Source: JABFXX01 sp036489755 (GTDB lineage Bacteria; Myxococcota_A; Polyangia; Haliangiales; Haliangiaceae). From it: a stretch of DNA of 64,000 nt. Below, piece by piece: positions 1 to 8,867 of the stretch. The translations under genes were made by a program, and so were the position numbers. The stretch spans positions 1 to 64,000 of the forward strand of contig DASXFD010000039.1 in the NCBI GenBank assembly GCA_036489755.1, written 5' to 3'. Positions within the stretch are counted from its first letter, which is position 1. Each line of letters opens with the position of its first letter. The notes beneath the pieces are model-generated. The model ran no database searches, was not told where the DNA came from, and was given only the letters and a program-made list of their open reading frames with translations.

Positions 1-9
1 CGGCCATCG

Positions 10-1707
<1,698 letters not shown>

Positions 1708-1776
1708 GGAGAAATCATACGGCAGATCGGCAGCCGAGCGCCAACAGTGGCCAACAAGCGCCACCGGCGATGGCAC

Positions 1777-2337
1777 CTACATCATGGTGATCTGGAGCGA
1801 GTACCCGTTGGTGCCGCCGTTCATCGACGCCTCCACGAAAATGAAGTAGTTCGTGTTGGCCGGCAGGTCGGCGACCGACGCGGAGACGGCGTTCGCCGAG
1901 CCATCCACGGCGGTGCCGTTCTTCATCACCTGACCGTTGGAATCGAGGAGCTGCATGTCCAGCGCGCCACCGGTCGCGCCGTACGTGATGGTTGCGGTCA
2001 GGGTCTGCATCGCGGTGGTCTGGACCTCGTAATAATCGAGGTCGCCGGCAGGGCAGATCGCGAGCCCGGTCAGCTCCCAGGTCGTGAACTGGCTGGCCAC
2101 CGGCGTCAGGAACGGCGCCGAGTACGAATTGTTCGGTTCGACGGCTTCATCGGCGCAGGCGCCCGACGCGTCGACCAGCGGAGCGCTTCCGCCGGAGGTC
2201 ACGCACACACCCGACATGCAGTCGTAGCCATCCGGGCAGACCGGGGCGTCGCTGCCGCACGCAAATGGCGAGTTGCCGAGGTTCGGCGAGTAGCAGGCGG
2301 TCGCGGCGAGCGCGATGACGAGGGATAGGGTCTTCAT
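1777..2337 (-). CDS. Lipoprotein with PPC-type beta domain
   Basis: This is a 186-aa exported lipoprotein. A signal peptide ends in a lipobox (ATAC, Cys15). A Cys-rich stretch follows (residues ~26-45, CPDGYDC-like spacing), a pattern common in myxobacterial lipoproteins. From about residue 62 the sequence EPNNSYSAPF opens a domain resembling the bacterial pre-peptidase C-terminal (PPC) fold, with DLDYYEV and a closing YSLQI strand. PPC domains usually accompany secreted proteases, but none is fused here. The ATG overlaps the TGA of the upstream TPR gene by one base (TGATG), so the two are translationally coupled. Function is unknown; the domain call rests on motif resemblance. Confidence 0.8.
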   Translation of the reverse strand: MKTLSLVIALAATACYSPNLGNSPFACGSDAPVCPDGYDCMSGVCVTSGGSAPLVDASGACADEAVEPNNSYSAPFLTPVASQFTTWELTGLAICPAGDLDYYEVQTTAMQTLTATITYGATGGALDMQLLDSNGQVMKNGTAVDGSANAVSASVADLPANTNYFIFVEASMNGGTNGYSLQITMM

Positions 2338-3623
2338 CAGAATCGCACCGCCGCGGCGGCTCCGTGGAAGTTCTGGCCGATCGAAGGCGTCACCACGACT
2401 TTGGGCTCGCTGTCGGTCGGGTGCCCGGACAGCTGGCGATACCAGAAGTAGCCGGCAACCGCGGCGCTCGCGATGCCGACGCCGATCGTGATGCGCGACA
2501 ACAGCTCGTCGCGCTGACCGGCGCTCTGCAGCTCCTGGTCGTAGTCGTCGAACGTGCAGTGCGGCGTGCAGGTCGTGCGCATCGAGTCGCTGACGAGCGC
2601 GCTCGCCTGCTGGCCGGCCATGACGTCGAACATCACGCCCAAGCCGAGCAGCACGACCGCGCCGCCGGTCGCGCTCCACTTCGTGTACTTGAACTTCGTC
2701 GAGCCGACGTCGAGCACGCCGTCGCCGGTCGGTCCCGTGTCGGTCGTGGTCGAGGCCGAGACCGACGGAGTTTCGTCGCCGCCCTTGAGCGGGTTCTCGT
2801 CGTCGTGGTGCTTCGCCGGCTCTTTCACCGGCACGTCGTCGACAAAGTCGGCATACGTGTGCTCTTGCGCGCTCGGGTCGATGTTGATGAGGTTCGGATC
2901 GGTCGGCTTGCCCGAGCTCGTCAGCTTGCCGCCCGACGAATCCTTCACTTCGATGTAGTACTGGATCGCGCTGCCGGTCGTCGCCGACGCCGGAATGCGT
3001 GCGACCAGATCCTTGCCGTGCCACTTCATCGGCTTCGCGGTGAACTCCGCGCTGCCGGCCGTGCGGTAGTACAGGATCACGCTGACGCTCGAGTTCTCCG
3101 GGATCGTCGCCGCGACGTCGATCGGCTTGCCCGGCGGCGCGTCCTCGACGACGGTGTGCTGGAACGTCGCGACGTCGAACGGCACGCCCTTCGTCGGCTT
3201 GGCCGGAGCTTCCGTCTTGTCGGGCGTCGCGGCCGCATCGCCCTTCTCCGACATCTCGGCGGCAAGCTTCTCGTTCTCGAGGACCTTGACGCGCTCTTCG
3301 GCGGGCGAGCGCTGCGCGGCATCGGCCGGCGCGTCGGACAGGAACTTGCGGTAGTAGAACAGCGCGCTATCGGTCTGCTTGTTCTCGTCGAGCGTGAGCG
3401 CGATGTTGTAGAGCAGGAGCGCGTTCTTCGAGAGCCGGTAGCTCTCTTTGAACTTCTCGACGGCCTCGCCGAGCTTGCCCGCGTCGTGGAGCTGCTTGCC
3501 TTCGCCGTAGGCCTTCTTGGCCGCTTCGATCTGCTCCTTCGTAGGAGCGTCATCGGCCCACGCTCGCACGGCAGGTGCGAGCGCGACAGCAACGACGACA
3601 AACGAGCACGCGATCCGATTCAC
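2337..3623 (-). CDS. Secreted TPR protein with C-terminal membrane segments
   Basis: The 428-aa protein has a signal peptide (cleavage near ADA/AWA, residues ~20-23) followed by two or three TPR-like helical pairs (about 27-110) with the AxxxYxxGKxLxxxGKxxxAxxxF pattern. A low-complexity Ala/Pro/Lys linker follows, then a beta-rich middle region (about 140-235) and two hydrophobic segments near the C-terminus (about 315-335 and 385-400). This architecture recurs in myxobacteria without assigned function. It overlaps the downstream PPC lipoprotein gene by one base. A GC-rich imperfect hairpin (3657-3664 with 3682-3689) lies upstream of it and downstream of the next minus-strand gene; it could end that gene's transcript but has no T-run. 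Confidence 0.82.
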   Translation of the reverse strand: MNRIACSFVVVAVALAPAVRAWADDAPTKEQIEAAKKAYGEGKQLHDAGKLGEAVEKFKESYRLSKNALLLYNIALTLDENKQTDSALFYYRKFLSDAPADAAQRSPAEERVKVLENEKLAAEMSEKGDAAATPDKTEAPAKPTKGVPFDVATFQHTVVEDAPPGKPIDVAATIPENSSVSVILYYRTAGSAEFTAKPMKWHGKDLVARIPASATTGSAIQYYIEVKDSSGGKLTSSGKPTDPNLINIDPSAQEHTYADFVDDVPVKEPAKHHDDENPLKGGDETPSVSASTTTDTGPTGDGVLDVGSTKFKYTKWSATGGAVVLLGLGVMFDVMAGQQASALVSDSMRTTCTPHCTFDDYDQELQSAGQRDELLSRITIGVGIASAAVAGYFWYRQLSGHPTDSEPKVVVTPSIGQNFHGAAAAVRF

Positions 3624-3714
3624 GGGGCCTCCACGCAGGGCAACTCTCGTCGAGCACCCCGTGGGCTACTTATCGCAGCAGCCGCGGGGAATCAACGATG
3701 TTTTCCGACGAGAA

Positions 3715-4818
3715 CTAGAACGGATCGACGATGCCGCCACTGCTCGCGGGCTTGGGCGCCGCGGGCTTGGCCTTGGGCGCCGCATGATGCACAGCTGGTG
3801 CAGCGTGATGCACGGGCGCGGCCACCGGTGGGGCAACAGGCGCTGGTGCAGGTGCGGCTGCAGCTTGCGCGGGTGCGGCCGCTGGCGCCGTGTTCGCGGC
3901 TGCAGGCGCCGGATTCGGATCCTCGATCGGCGTCACGATCGGCGTGACCGTCGGCTCGTGCGGAGCCGGTGCCGCTACAGGTGCGGCGGCGTGATCGGGC
4001 ACTGCGGCGACGGGCGCCGGCGCGGGCGCGCTCGGCTTGGCCGACACGCGCGACACCGCGAACATGATCACGAGCCCACACGCGACGCCGCCGACAAGCG
4101 CGGCGGTGACCGCGTACCAGTTTGTGCCCGCGCGCGGCGGTTCGGCCGGCACGACGAGCCCGCTCTCGATCGCGGCGAGGTCCGCCGGATTCACGGTGAG
4201 CCCGGCGACCGCGGCACGCGCGGCGGCGAGCGCCTTGGCAGCTTTCGCCTCGGCGAGTCGCACGCGTGCATCGGCATCTTCGAAGCTGGGAGACGAGAAG
4301 CTGGCGATCGACGGGGTCGACGCGCGCGCCGCGGCAAGCTCGAGCGTCATTTCGTGCTCGCGTGCCTCGGCGGCGGTGGCCTTCTCGTCCGCGCGCGTCA
4401 GCCGAACTTTGAGATCGGCGACAATGCCTTCGCTCGACGACGATGACGACGCGACGGCCGCGCGTGCTTCGGCCTCGGCGAGCCGCCCTTGCAGCCCGTC
4501 GAGCTGGCGGCGCAGCACGGTCTCGCGCGCCTCGCCTTCGCGCAGCTGGTGCTCGGCAGCCTTCCAGCGCAGCGAGTCGGCCTCGCGACGCGCTTCGTCC
4601 TGCGCCTTCGCTTCGTGCTCGGCGTGCTTCCAGGTCTCCGGGTTGAGCGTCTGGTTGGCGCGCGCGATGAACTCGTCGAGCGAGCGTTCGACCGACGGCA
4701 GCTGGTTCGAGATCGCGATCATCTCCAGCGACGATCTGCGCTTCGAGCGCGGCTTGGCGCCGTTCGCCGGCGGCGGCATGATCGTAGCTGCGTCTTTGTT
4801 GGTCTCGGCTGCCATCAT
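3715..4818 (-). CDS. Coiled-coil single-pass membrane protein with Pro/Ala tail
   Basis: The 367-aa protein is of unknown function. Residues 1-55 are polar and basic. About 60-165 is an Ala/Glu/Arg-rich predicted coiled coil, one transmembrane helix lies at about 234-257, and the rest is a Pro/Ala/Val-rich extended tail ending GGIVDPF. The topology suggests a cytoplasmic coiled coil anchored in the inner membrane with a periplasm-spanning tail, reminiscent of TonB-like linkers, although no TonB domain is visible. Two ATG codons occur in tandem (4818 and 4815). A good ribosome site (GGAG, 7 nt before the first) supports 4818. It lies 14 bp downstream of the MshEN-like gene, probably in one transcript. 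Confidence 0.8.
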   Translation of the reverse strand: MMAAETNKDAATIMPPPANGAKPRSKRRSSLEMIAISNQLPSVERSLDEFIARANQTLNPETWKHAEHEAKAQDEARREADSLRWKAAEHQLREGEARETVLRRQLDGLQGRLAEAEARAAVASSSSSSEGIVADLKVRLTRADEKATAAEAREHEMTLELAAARASTPSIASFSSPSFEDADARVRLAEAKAAKALAAARAAVAGLTVNPADLAAIESGLVVPAEPPRAGTNWYAVTAALVGGVACGLVIMFAVSRVSAKPSAPAPAPVAAVPDHAAAPVAAPAPHEPTVTPIVTPIEDPNPAPAAANTAPAAAPAQAAAAPAPAPVAPPVAAPVHHAAPAVHHAAPKAKPAAPKPASSGGIVDPF

Positions 4819-4832
4819 TTCCGTCTCCTAGC

Positions 4833-5132
4833 TCAAGCCCGATACGGCGGCGGGATGGTCACCCGCTCCGACGAAGGCAGCGGGTCGTCGATTTCAACCA
4901 CGTCGATCTCGTCGTGGAACGCGCGCGCTTCACGCTCGACAACCTCGGGCGCAAGAAATCCGCTCTCGACGATCGTCGCGCCGATCCGCAGGTAGCGACC
5001 GCGAAAGAACCCAGACCAATGGTCGGCCAGCGCGGCGAGCCATTGCTCGTCCGAGATCAGGTGGCGATGGAGCAAGAACTCTCCAAACCTGACAGGCTCT
5101 AGCGTTGCCAAAGGTTGCGCGGAATGTTGCAT
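4833..5132 (-). CDS. Small stand-alone MshEN-like (GspE N-terminal-like) protein
   Basis: The 99-aa protein has two repeats of the MshEN pattern: RFGEFLL...LISDEQWLAAL (residues ~15-39) and RIGATIVESGFLAPEVVERE (~49-68). The second repeat matches the RLGxx(L/I/V)(L/I/V)xxG consensus of c-di-GMP-binding MshEN domains. The first has His where Gly is expected, just as PilB in this same window has a substitution at that place. No ATPase domain follows; the tail is acidic and then Pro-rich. It could be a c-di-GMP sensor or a decoy/adaptor for a PilB-type ATPase. Family membership is an inference from motif spacing; c-di-GMP binding is speculative. A promoter-like element lies just upstream. Confidence 0.7.
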   Translation of the reverse strand: MQHSAQPLATLEPVRFGEFLLHRHLISDEQWLAALADHWSGFFRGRYLRIGATIVESGFLAPEVVEREARAFHDEIDVVEIDDPLPSSERVTIPPPYRA

Positions 5133-5155
5133 AGCGAAAGCGATTCGGTCGCTGG

Positions 5156-5184
5156 ACCATACTCACGGACATGTAGGCTGTCTA
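5156..5184 (-). promoter_or_regulatory. Putative sigma70-type promoter for the MshEN-like gene
   Basis: Read on the minus strand, TAGACA (5184-5179) and TATGGT (5161-5156) are separated by 17 nt. They match the -35 and -10 consensus at 5/6 and 4/6 positions. The ATG at 5132 lies 24 nt beyond the -10 element. Sequence match only. Confidence 0.4.
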
Positions 5185-5186
5185 CA
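5172..5186. promoter_or_regulatory. Short inverted repeat overlapping the -35 element
   Basis: TGTAG (5172-5176) and CTACA (5182-5186) form a 5-bp inverted repeat with a 5-nt spacer in the divergent gap between the MshEN-like gene and the rRNA methyltransferase gene. It covers the -35 box of the minus-strand promoter, where a repressor would be expected to bind. A repeat this short can occur by chance. Confidence 0.25.
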
Positions 5187-5248
5187 CAAAGCTTGCAGAA
5201 CGGGTTCTTGGAGTTAGGACCGATCTCGGGCTAGAAGGACGCCGTCTC

Positions 5249-6511
5249 ATGGCGCTCTCTCGTTCGCGTCGGCGCGCACCGGTCGGTGCGCAAATTCGCA
5301 GGAACACCGTCCGGCTTTCGGGCGATGTCGCGGCGCGCGTACGCGCAGGTCATCCGTGGGTTTATCGCGAGGCGCTCGGCCCGCGCCCGCTCGCGCCGGA
5401 GCCCGGCACGTCGATCGATCTCGTCGATCCCGACGGCGAGTTCGTCGGCCGCGGCCTCTACGATCCCGACGGCGCGCTCGCGCTGCGTGTGTTCACGCGC
5501 AACCCCGACGTCGCGATCGATGCCGCGCTCGTGCGCGATCGCGTGCGCGCGGCGATCGCGTTGCGGCGCCGCATCGTCGATCTCGATCACCTCGAGTGCG
5601 TGCGCATGGTCAACGCGGAGTCCGACGGCCTGCCGGCCATGGTCGTCGATCGCTACGGCGACTATCTCGTCGTGCAGTTGTTCTCGTCGGCCGTGGCAAA
5701 CCTGCGCGACGCGCTGGCCGATGCGGTCATCGCCGAGCTCGCGCCCCACGCGGTGCCCAAGGCGATCTACGAGCAGCGCCGCTATCGCTCGCTCGGCGGC
5801 GACGCGCCGCGCCAAGCGGGCGCGGATCTGATCCGCGGCGATGCGGCGCCCGTCGAGATCGAGGTTCGCGAGGACGATCTCAAGTTCGTCGTCGATGTCA
5901 CCGCGCCGTTGTCGACCGGCTTGTTCGCCGATCTGCGCGAGGGCCGGCGCGCGGTGCGCAAGTGGGCGATGGGCCGGCGCGTGCTGAACTTGTTCTCGTA
6001 CACCGGCGCGATCTCGGTCTACGCGAAGGCGGGCGGCGCGGTCGAGATCTGCGCGATCGACGTCGCGGCGAAGGCACACGCGCGGGCGCGCCGGAACTTC
6101 GCGGCGTCGGGCTTCGATCCCGAGAGCGCCGAGCACATCGTCGGCGACGTGTTCAAGGTGCTCGCGCGATTTGCCGAGCGCAAGCGCACGTTCGATCTCG
6201 TCGTCGTCGATCCGCCCGCGTTCGCGAGCGCGGCGGCGCGCGGCGGCAAGCCGTGGAGCGCGATGCGCGATTACTCGGAGCTGATCGGCGCCGCGCTCGA
6301 GGTCACCGCGCCGGGCGGCTTGCTCGCCGCGGCCTCGTCGACGCACAAGATGAGCCTCGGCGAGTTCGAGCTCGCGCTTGCCGACGGCGCGGTCGCCGCG
6401 CGCACGCGGCTGCAGATCGTCGATCGCCGGCCGCTGCCGCCGGATTTTCCGACCATCCCGGGTTTTCCCGAGAGCAACTACCTCAAGTTCGTGGTCGCCG
6501 CACGCGGGTGA
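5249..6511 (+). CDS. Class I SAM-dependent rRNA methyltransferase (RlmI-like, PUA + MTase)
   Basis: The 420-aa protein methylates a cytosine in 23S rRNA if it acts like RlmI. The N-terminal PUA domain has GHPWVYRE at 35-42. The linker has NAESDGLPAMVVDRYGD (~122-138). The Rossmann methyltransferase core has LNLFSYTG (246-253, SAM-binding motif I) and DPPAF (321-325, motif IV). Length and order match the RlmI/YwbD group. An AAGGA stretch about 11 nt before the ATG could serve as ribosome site. The gene is divergent from the MshEN-like gene and converges on the 126-aa gene at 6483-6863, overlapping it by 29 bp. RlmI versus another target base cannot be settled from sequence. Confidence 0.88.
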   Translation: MALSRSRRRAPVGAQIRRNTVRLSGDVAARVRAGHPWVYREALGPRPLAPEPGTSIDLVDPDGEFVGRGLYDPDGALALRVFTRNPDVAIDAALVRDRVRAAIALRRRIVDLDHLECVRMVNAESDGLPAMVVDRYGDYLVVQLFSSAVANLRDALADAVIAELAPHAVPKAIYEQRRYRSLGGDAPRQAGADLIRGDAAPVEIEVREDDLKFVVDVTAPLSTGLFADLREGRRAVRKWAMGRRVLNLFSYTGAISVYAKAGGAVEICAIDVAAKAHARARRNFAASGFDPESAEHIVGDVFKVLARFAERKRTFDLVVVDPPAFASAAARGGKPWSAMRDYSELIGAALEVTAPGGLLAAASSTHKMSLGEFELALADGAVAARTRLQIVDRRPLPPDFPTIPGFPESNYLKFVVAARG

Positions 6512-6863
6512 GCTCGCTCGCCGGCACGTCGGGAACGGCGATCGCCGGCGGCCGATCGGGCCGAGGCTCCAGCGTGTCAATGCGATAGCGCGCGGCTTCG
6601 AGCGAGCGAGCATCGAGCCCATCGCGCTCGCCGGCGACCAGCGTCGCGCACGCCTCGGCGAGTGCGGGCAGGGCGACGCCCGGATCGACGAGATCGTCGG
6701 CGAGGTATTCGAGGATCCGCGCGATCGACAGCGCGAGCGGCGTGCCGACGTCGGCGAGCGCTGCGGCGAGCACGCGCAGGGTTTCGGCGTCGCGCACCGG
6801 CGCCTCGCGGACGAGCCGCGTGATCGCCGGCTCGATCTCGTTCACGCTCTGGTCGACGCTCAC
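6483..6863 (-). CDS. Small helical hypothetical protein coupled to UPF0158 gene
   Basis: The 126-aa protein has no recognised family. It starts with GTG whose first four bases (GTGA) overlap the stop of the UPF0158 gene, a standard translational-coupling signal. The first 90 residues are predicted mostly helical and rich in Ala, Leu and Asp. The C-terminal 30 are Pro/Arg-rich. Its stop lies inside the convergent rRNA methyltransferase gene (29-bp overlap). The frame extends upstream inside UPF0158, but that part is Arg-rich shadow sequence; the GTGA junction is the likely start. Amino-acid composition is that of a real protein, not of an antisense frame. Confidence 0.65.
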   Translation of the reverse strand: MSVDQSVNEIEPAITRLVREAPVRDAETLRVLAAALADVGTPLALSIARILEYLADDLVDPGVALPALAEACATLVAGERDGLDARSLEAARYRIDTLEPRPDRPPAIAVPDVPASELTRVRRPRT

Positions 6864-7582
6864 GAGTGTTCGCCGGCGTCCGCGGGATCGCCGAGATCGG
6901 CGTCCGAGCGATCGGCGAGCGATGCGTCGAGCGCGGCCGCGCTGCGCTGCTTCAAGAACTCGAGGAACGCGATCGCGGTCGGCAGCTCGATCGCCGGGAT
7001 CGTCTCGATGAGATCGCGCGCCTGGCGGCGCAGCGCTTCGCCGGGTGCTTCGGTGCCGTGCACGACGGGGCGACCGACGGCGGGCAGCTCGGCCGGCGCC
7101 TCGACGCGGCCCCACGGCGGATCGTTCGTCGCGTGGATGTCGTGTTGCTCGAGCCACGTCTGGATGTGCCAGTGCAACAGCTCGGCGCGGTACGAAAACC
7201 AGCGCTCGCGCTCGGCGGGATACGCGAGCAACACGTCTTTGAACCGGCGGAACGCGCCCTTGCCGTCGATCGAGATGATGAGCCGCTCGCGCAGCGGCTC
7301 GTCGGTCACCGAGCCGACGAACTTCTCCATCCAGCGATACTGCTCGCGCGACGACGCGGGCTCGACGCGCAGGTAGTTGCGGATGTTCTCGGAGACCTGT
7401 TGGCGGTTGAGCGCCGCTTCGGGATCGCCGGAGGTGATGGTCAGGACGCGGCCGGTCGCGAGGTCGAGGTAGCTGTCCGTATCGGGAGAGTTACGCTCGA
7501 CCGCAACCTCGAGAGCGTCCCAGTCGAGGTCGATGCGGTATGGGCCACGCACGGTGGCAGGAACAGCGGGTCGGACTGGCAT
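6860..7582 (-). CDS. UPF0158 family protein
   Basis: The 240-aa protein is recognisable as UPF0158 from DWDALEVAVE near residue 20, the SYLDLATGRVLTI strand (~37-49) and the YRWMEKFVGSV/FRRFKDVL blocks (~80-116). UPF0158 proteins have no known biochemical function. The family N-terminus normally holds a small beta unit, seen here. The C-terminal third (~170-240) is an Ala/Asp-rich extension not typical of the core family. It is followed, with a 4-nt overlap, by a small helical protein gene and lies divergent from rpoZ. Confidence 0.82.
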   Translation of the reverse strand: MPVRPAVPATVRGPYRIDLDWDALEVAVERNSPDTDSYLDLATGRVLTITSGDPEAALNRQQVSENIRNYLRVEPASSREQYRWMEKFVGSVTDEPLRERLIISIDGKGAFRRFKDVLLAYPAERERWFSYRAELLHWHIQTWLEQHDIHATNDPPWGRVEAPAELPAVGRPVVHGTEAPGEALRRQARDLIETIPAIELPTAIAFLEFLKQRSAAALDASLADRSDADLGDPADAGEHS

Positions 7583-7669
7583 AAGTTAAGTGCGCTCGCC
7601 CACTTGCCGGTGAGCACGAGACGCACTTCCAAGGGTACTGGCTGCGGAATGCTCTGGCAAGCGGTGCAC

Positions 7670-7697
7670 TTGACACGCCCGGTGGCCAGTGTAAGGT
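7670..7697 (+). promoter_or_regulatory. Putative sigma70 promoter of rpoZ
   Basis: A perfect TTGACA (7670-7675) is followed after 16 nt by TAAGGT (7692-7697), a weak -10 match. The rpoZ ATG is at 7708, so a start 6-8 nt after the -10 box would give an almost leaderless mRNA. No Shine-Dalgarno sequence is visible before the ATG, which fits. Confidence 0.45.
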
Positions 7698-7707
7698 CCC
7701 GCGCTCC

Positions 7708-7950
7708 ATGGCCCGCGTCACCGTCGAAGATTGCCTGGTCGAGATCCCGAATCGCTTCGCGCTGGTCGTGTTGGCCGCCGAGCGTGCGCGCCAGCTGTCG
7801 CGCGGGGCGACGCCGGGCGTCGACTCCGACAACAAGCCGGCCGTGACTGCGCTGCGCGAGATCGCCGCAGGCCTCGTGAAGTTCCGCGAGGATGTGAAGA
7901 GCGTCGTGACCGAGTTCATCGTCGAGCGGCGCAAAGCCGGCTTCATGTGA
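7708..7950 (+). CDS. rpoZ: DNA-directed RNA polymerase subunit omega
   Basis: The 80-aa protein carries the omega signature: MARVTVEDCLVEIPNRFALV at the N-terminus (the VEDCL...NRFxLV block that contacts the beta' subunit) and NKPAVTALREIAAG (~51-64), the conserved helix of the family. It aids assembly of RNA polymerase by binding beta'. Length is typical of the family. In many proteobacteria rpoZ neighbours gmk and spoT, but here it stands between UPF0158 (divergent) and a J-domain fusion. Confidence 0.95.
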   Translation: MARVTVEDCLVEIPNRFALVVLAAERARQLSRGATPGVDSDNKPAVTALREIAAGLVKFREDVKSVVTEFIVERRKAGFM

Positions 7951-7963
7951 GGTAAGCGAGCGC

Positions 7964-8041
7964 AGCTCGCGTGGTGCAGGTGGAGGGTGGGCTTGCGCGG
8001 CAGGCCGAGCGAAGCGAGGACCTACCGCGAGCTAGTTTTTT
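7964..8041 (+). terminator. Possible factor-independent terminator after rpoZ
   Basis: AGCTCGCG (7964-7971) can pair with CGCGAGCT (8026-8033), closing a loop that contains further GC-rich pairing. The distal arm is followed two bases later by six T (8036-8041). A competing small hairpin, GCGAGC/GCTCGC with a 3-nt loop (7956-7970), overlaps the proximal arm. The T-run is unusual in this GC-rich window. The large loop makes the call tentative. Confidence 0.35.
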
Positions 8042-8074
8042 GCCCCGGCGCACGGCTGCACGAACTATGGCCGG

Positions 8075-8857
8075 GTGGGAGCGAACACGATCGACTGCCG
8101 GGTCGCGCACGGCGCATTCGTGCGGCTGCTCTACCGGCTCGGTCATCAGCAGGCGAGCGGGATCCTGACGATCACCGCGCCCGGCGTGCGCGAGCTGTTC
8201 GCGCTGCGCCGCGGCGGCATCGTCGTCGCCGACGAGCTCGCGAAGCGCACGCAGCTCGCACGGCTCACGCGGCTCGCGAGCTTCGGCGCGCTCGACGCCA
8301 GCTTCGAAGGCGGCATCAGCTCGTATCCGCCCGGCGCGCAGCACGTCGTCGCGCTGTCGGCGTGGGCGCGCGCGCACCTCGAAGCGCAGCTCGAGAGCTC
8401 GCTCGCCGACAAGCTCGTGCGCGAGCTCGCGGGCATGCGGCTGTCGATCAAAGCGGAGCTCGCGCCGAGCGCGAACGACGAAGCCGATCGGCGCGTGCTC
8501 GCCGCGATGGCGCAGCCGCGCCGCCTCGATCAGATCGCCGCGCTCGCGCGCATTCCGCGGTTCCGCATGCTCGCGTTCGTGTGGTTCTTGCGATCGATCG
8601 ACGCGCTCGAGGTCGAAGGCATCGTGGCCGAGCGCAGCGCGCCTAACCGGCTGCGCCCGCGAGATCCGGCGCGCGACGCCGCGGCCCGCTTGCTCGGCCT
8701 CGACGATCACGCCGACGTCGACGCGATCAAGCGCGCGTATCGCCGCATCGCGCGCTCGCTGCATCCGGATCTCCAGCCCGACGCCGACGACGCGCGCCGC
8801 AAGAGCCTCGAGCGCAGGTTCGCCGAAGTCACCGCCGCGTACGAGCTGCTGGCGTAG
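8075..8857 (+). CDS. DUF4388-like N-terminus fused to C-terminal J domain
   Basis: The 260-aa protein begins with a GTG start. Residues ~12-90 (LLYRLGHQQASGILTI, then RRGGIVVAD) resemble the PatA/DUF4388 fold found on myxobacterial gliding and signalling proteins. A helical middle region follows. The last ~65 residues are a J domain with the helix II-loop-helix III pattern YRRIARSLHPDLQPD and an intact HPD tripeptide, so it should stimulate an Hsp70 (DnaK) ATPase. No zinc fingers or G/F region are present, so it is a specialised co-chaperone rather than DnaJ. The stop is 10 bp before the next gene's ATG, suggesting co-transcription. Confidence 0.72.
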   Translation: MGANTIDCRVAHGAFVRLLYRLGHQQASGILTITAPGVRELFALRRGGIVVADELAKRTQLARLTRLASFGALDASFEGGISSYPPGAQHVVALSAWARAHLEAQLESSLADKLVRELAGMRLSIKAELAPSANDEADRRVLAAMAQPRRLDQIAALARIPRFRMLAFVWFLRSIDALEVEGIVAERSAPNRLRPRDPARDAAARLLGLDDHADVDAIKRAYRRIARSLHPDLQPDADDARRKSLERRFAEVTAAYELLA

Positions 8858-8867
8858 AGTGCCGGGC

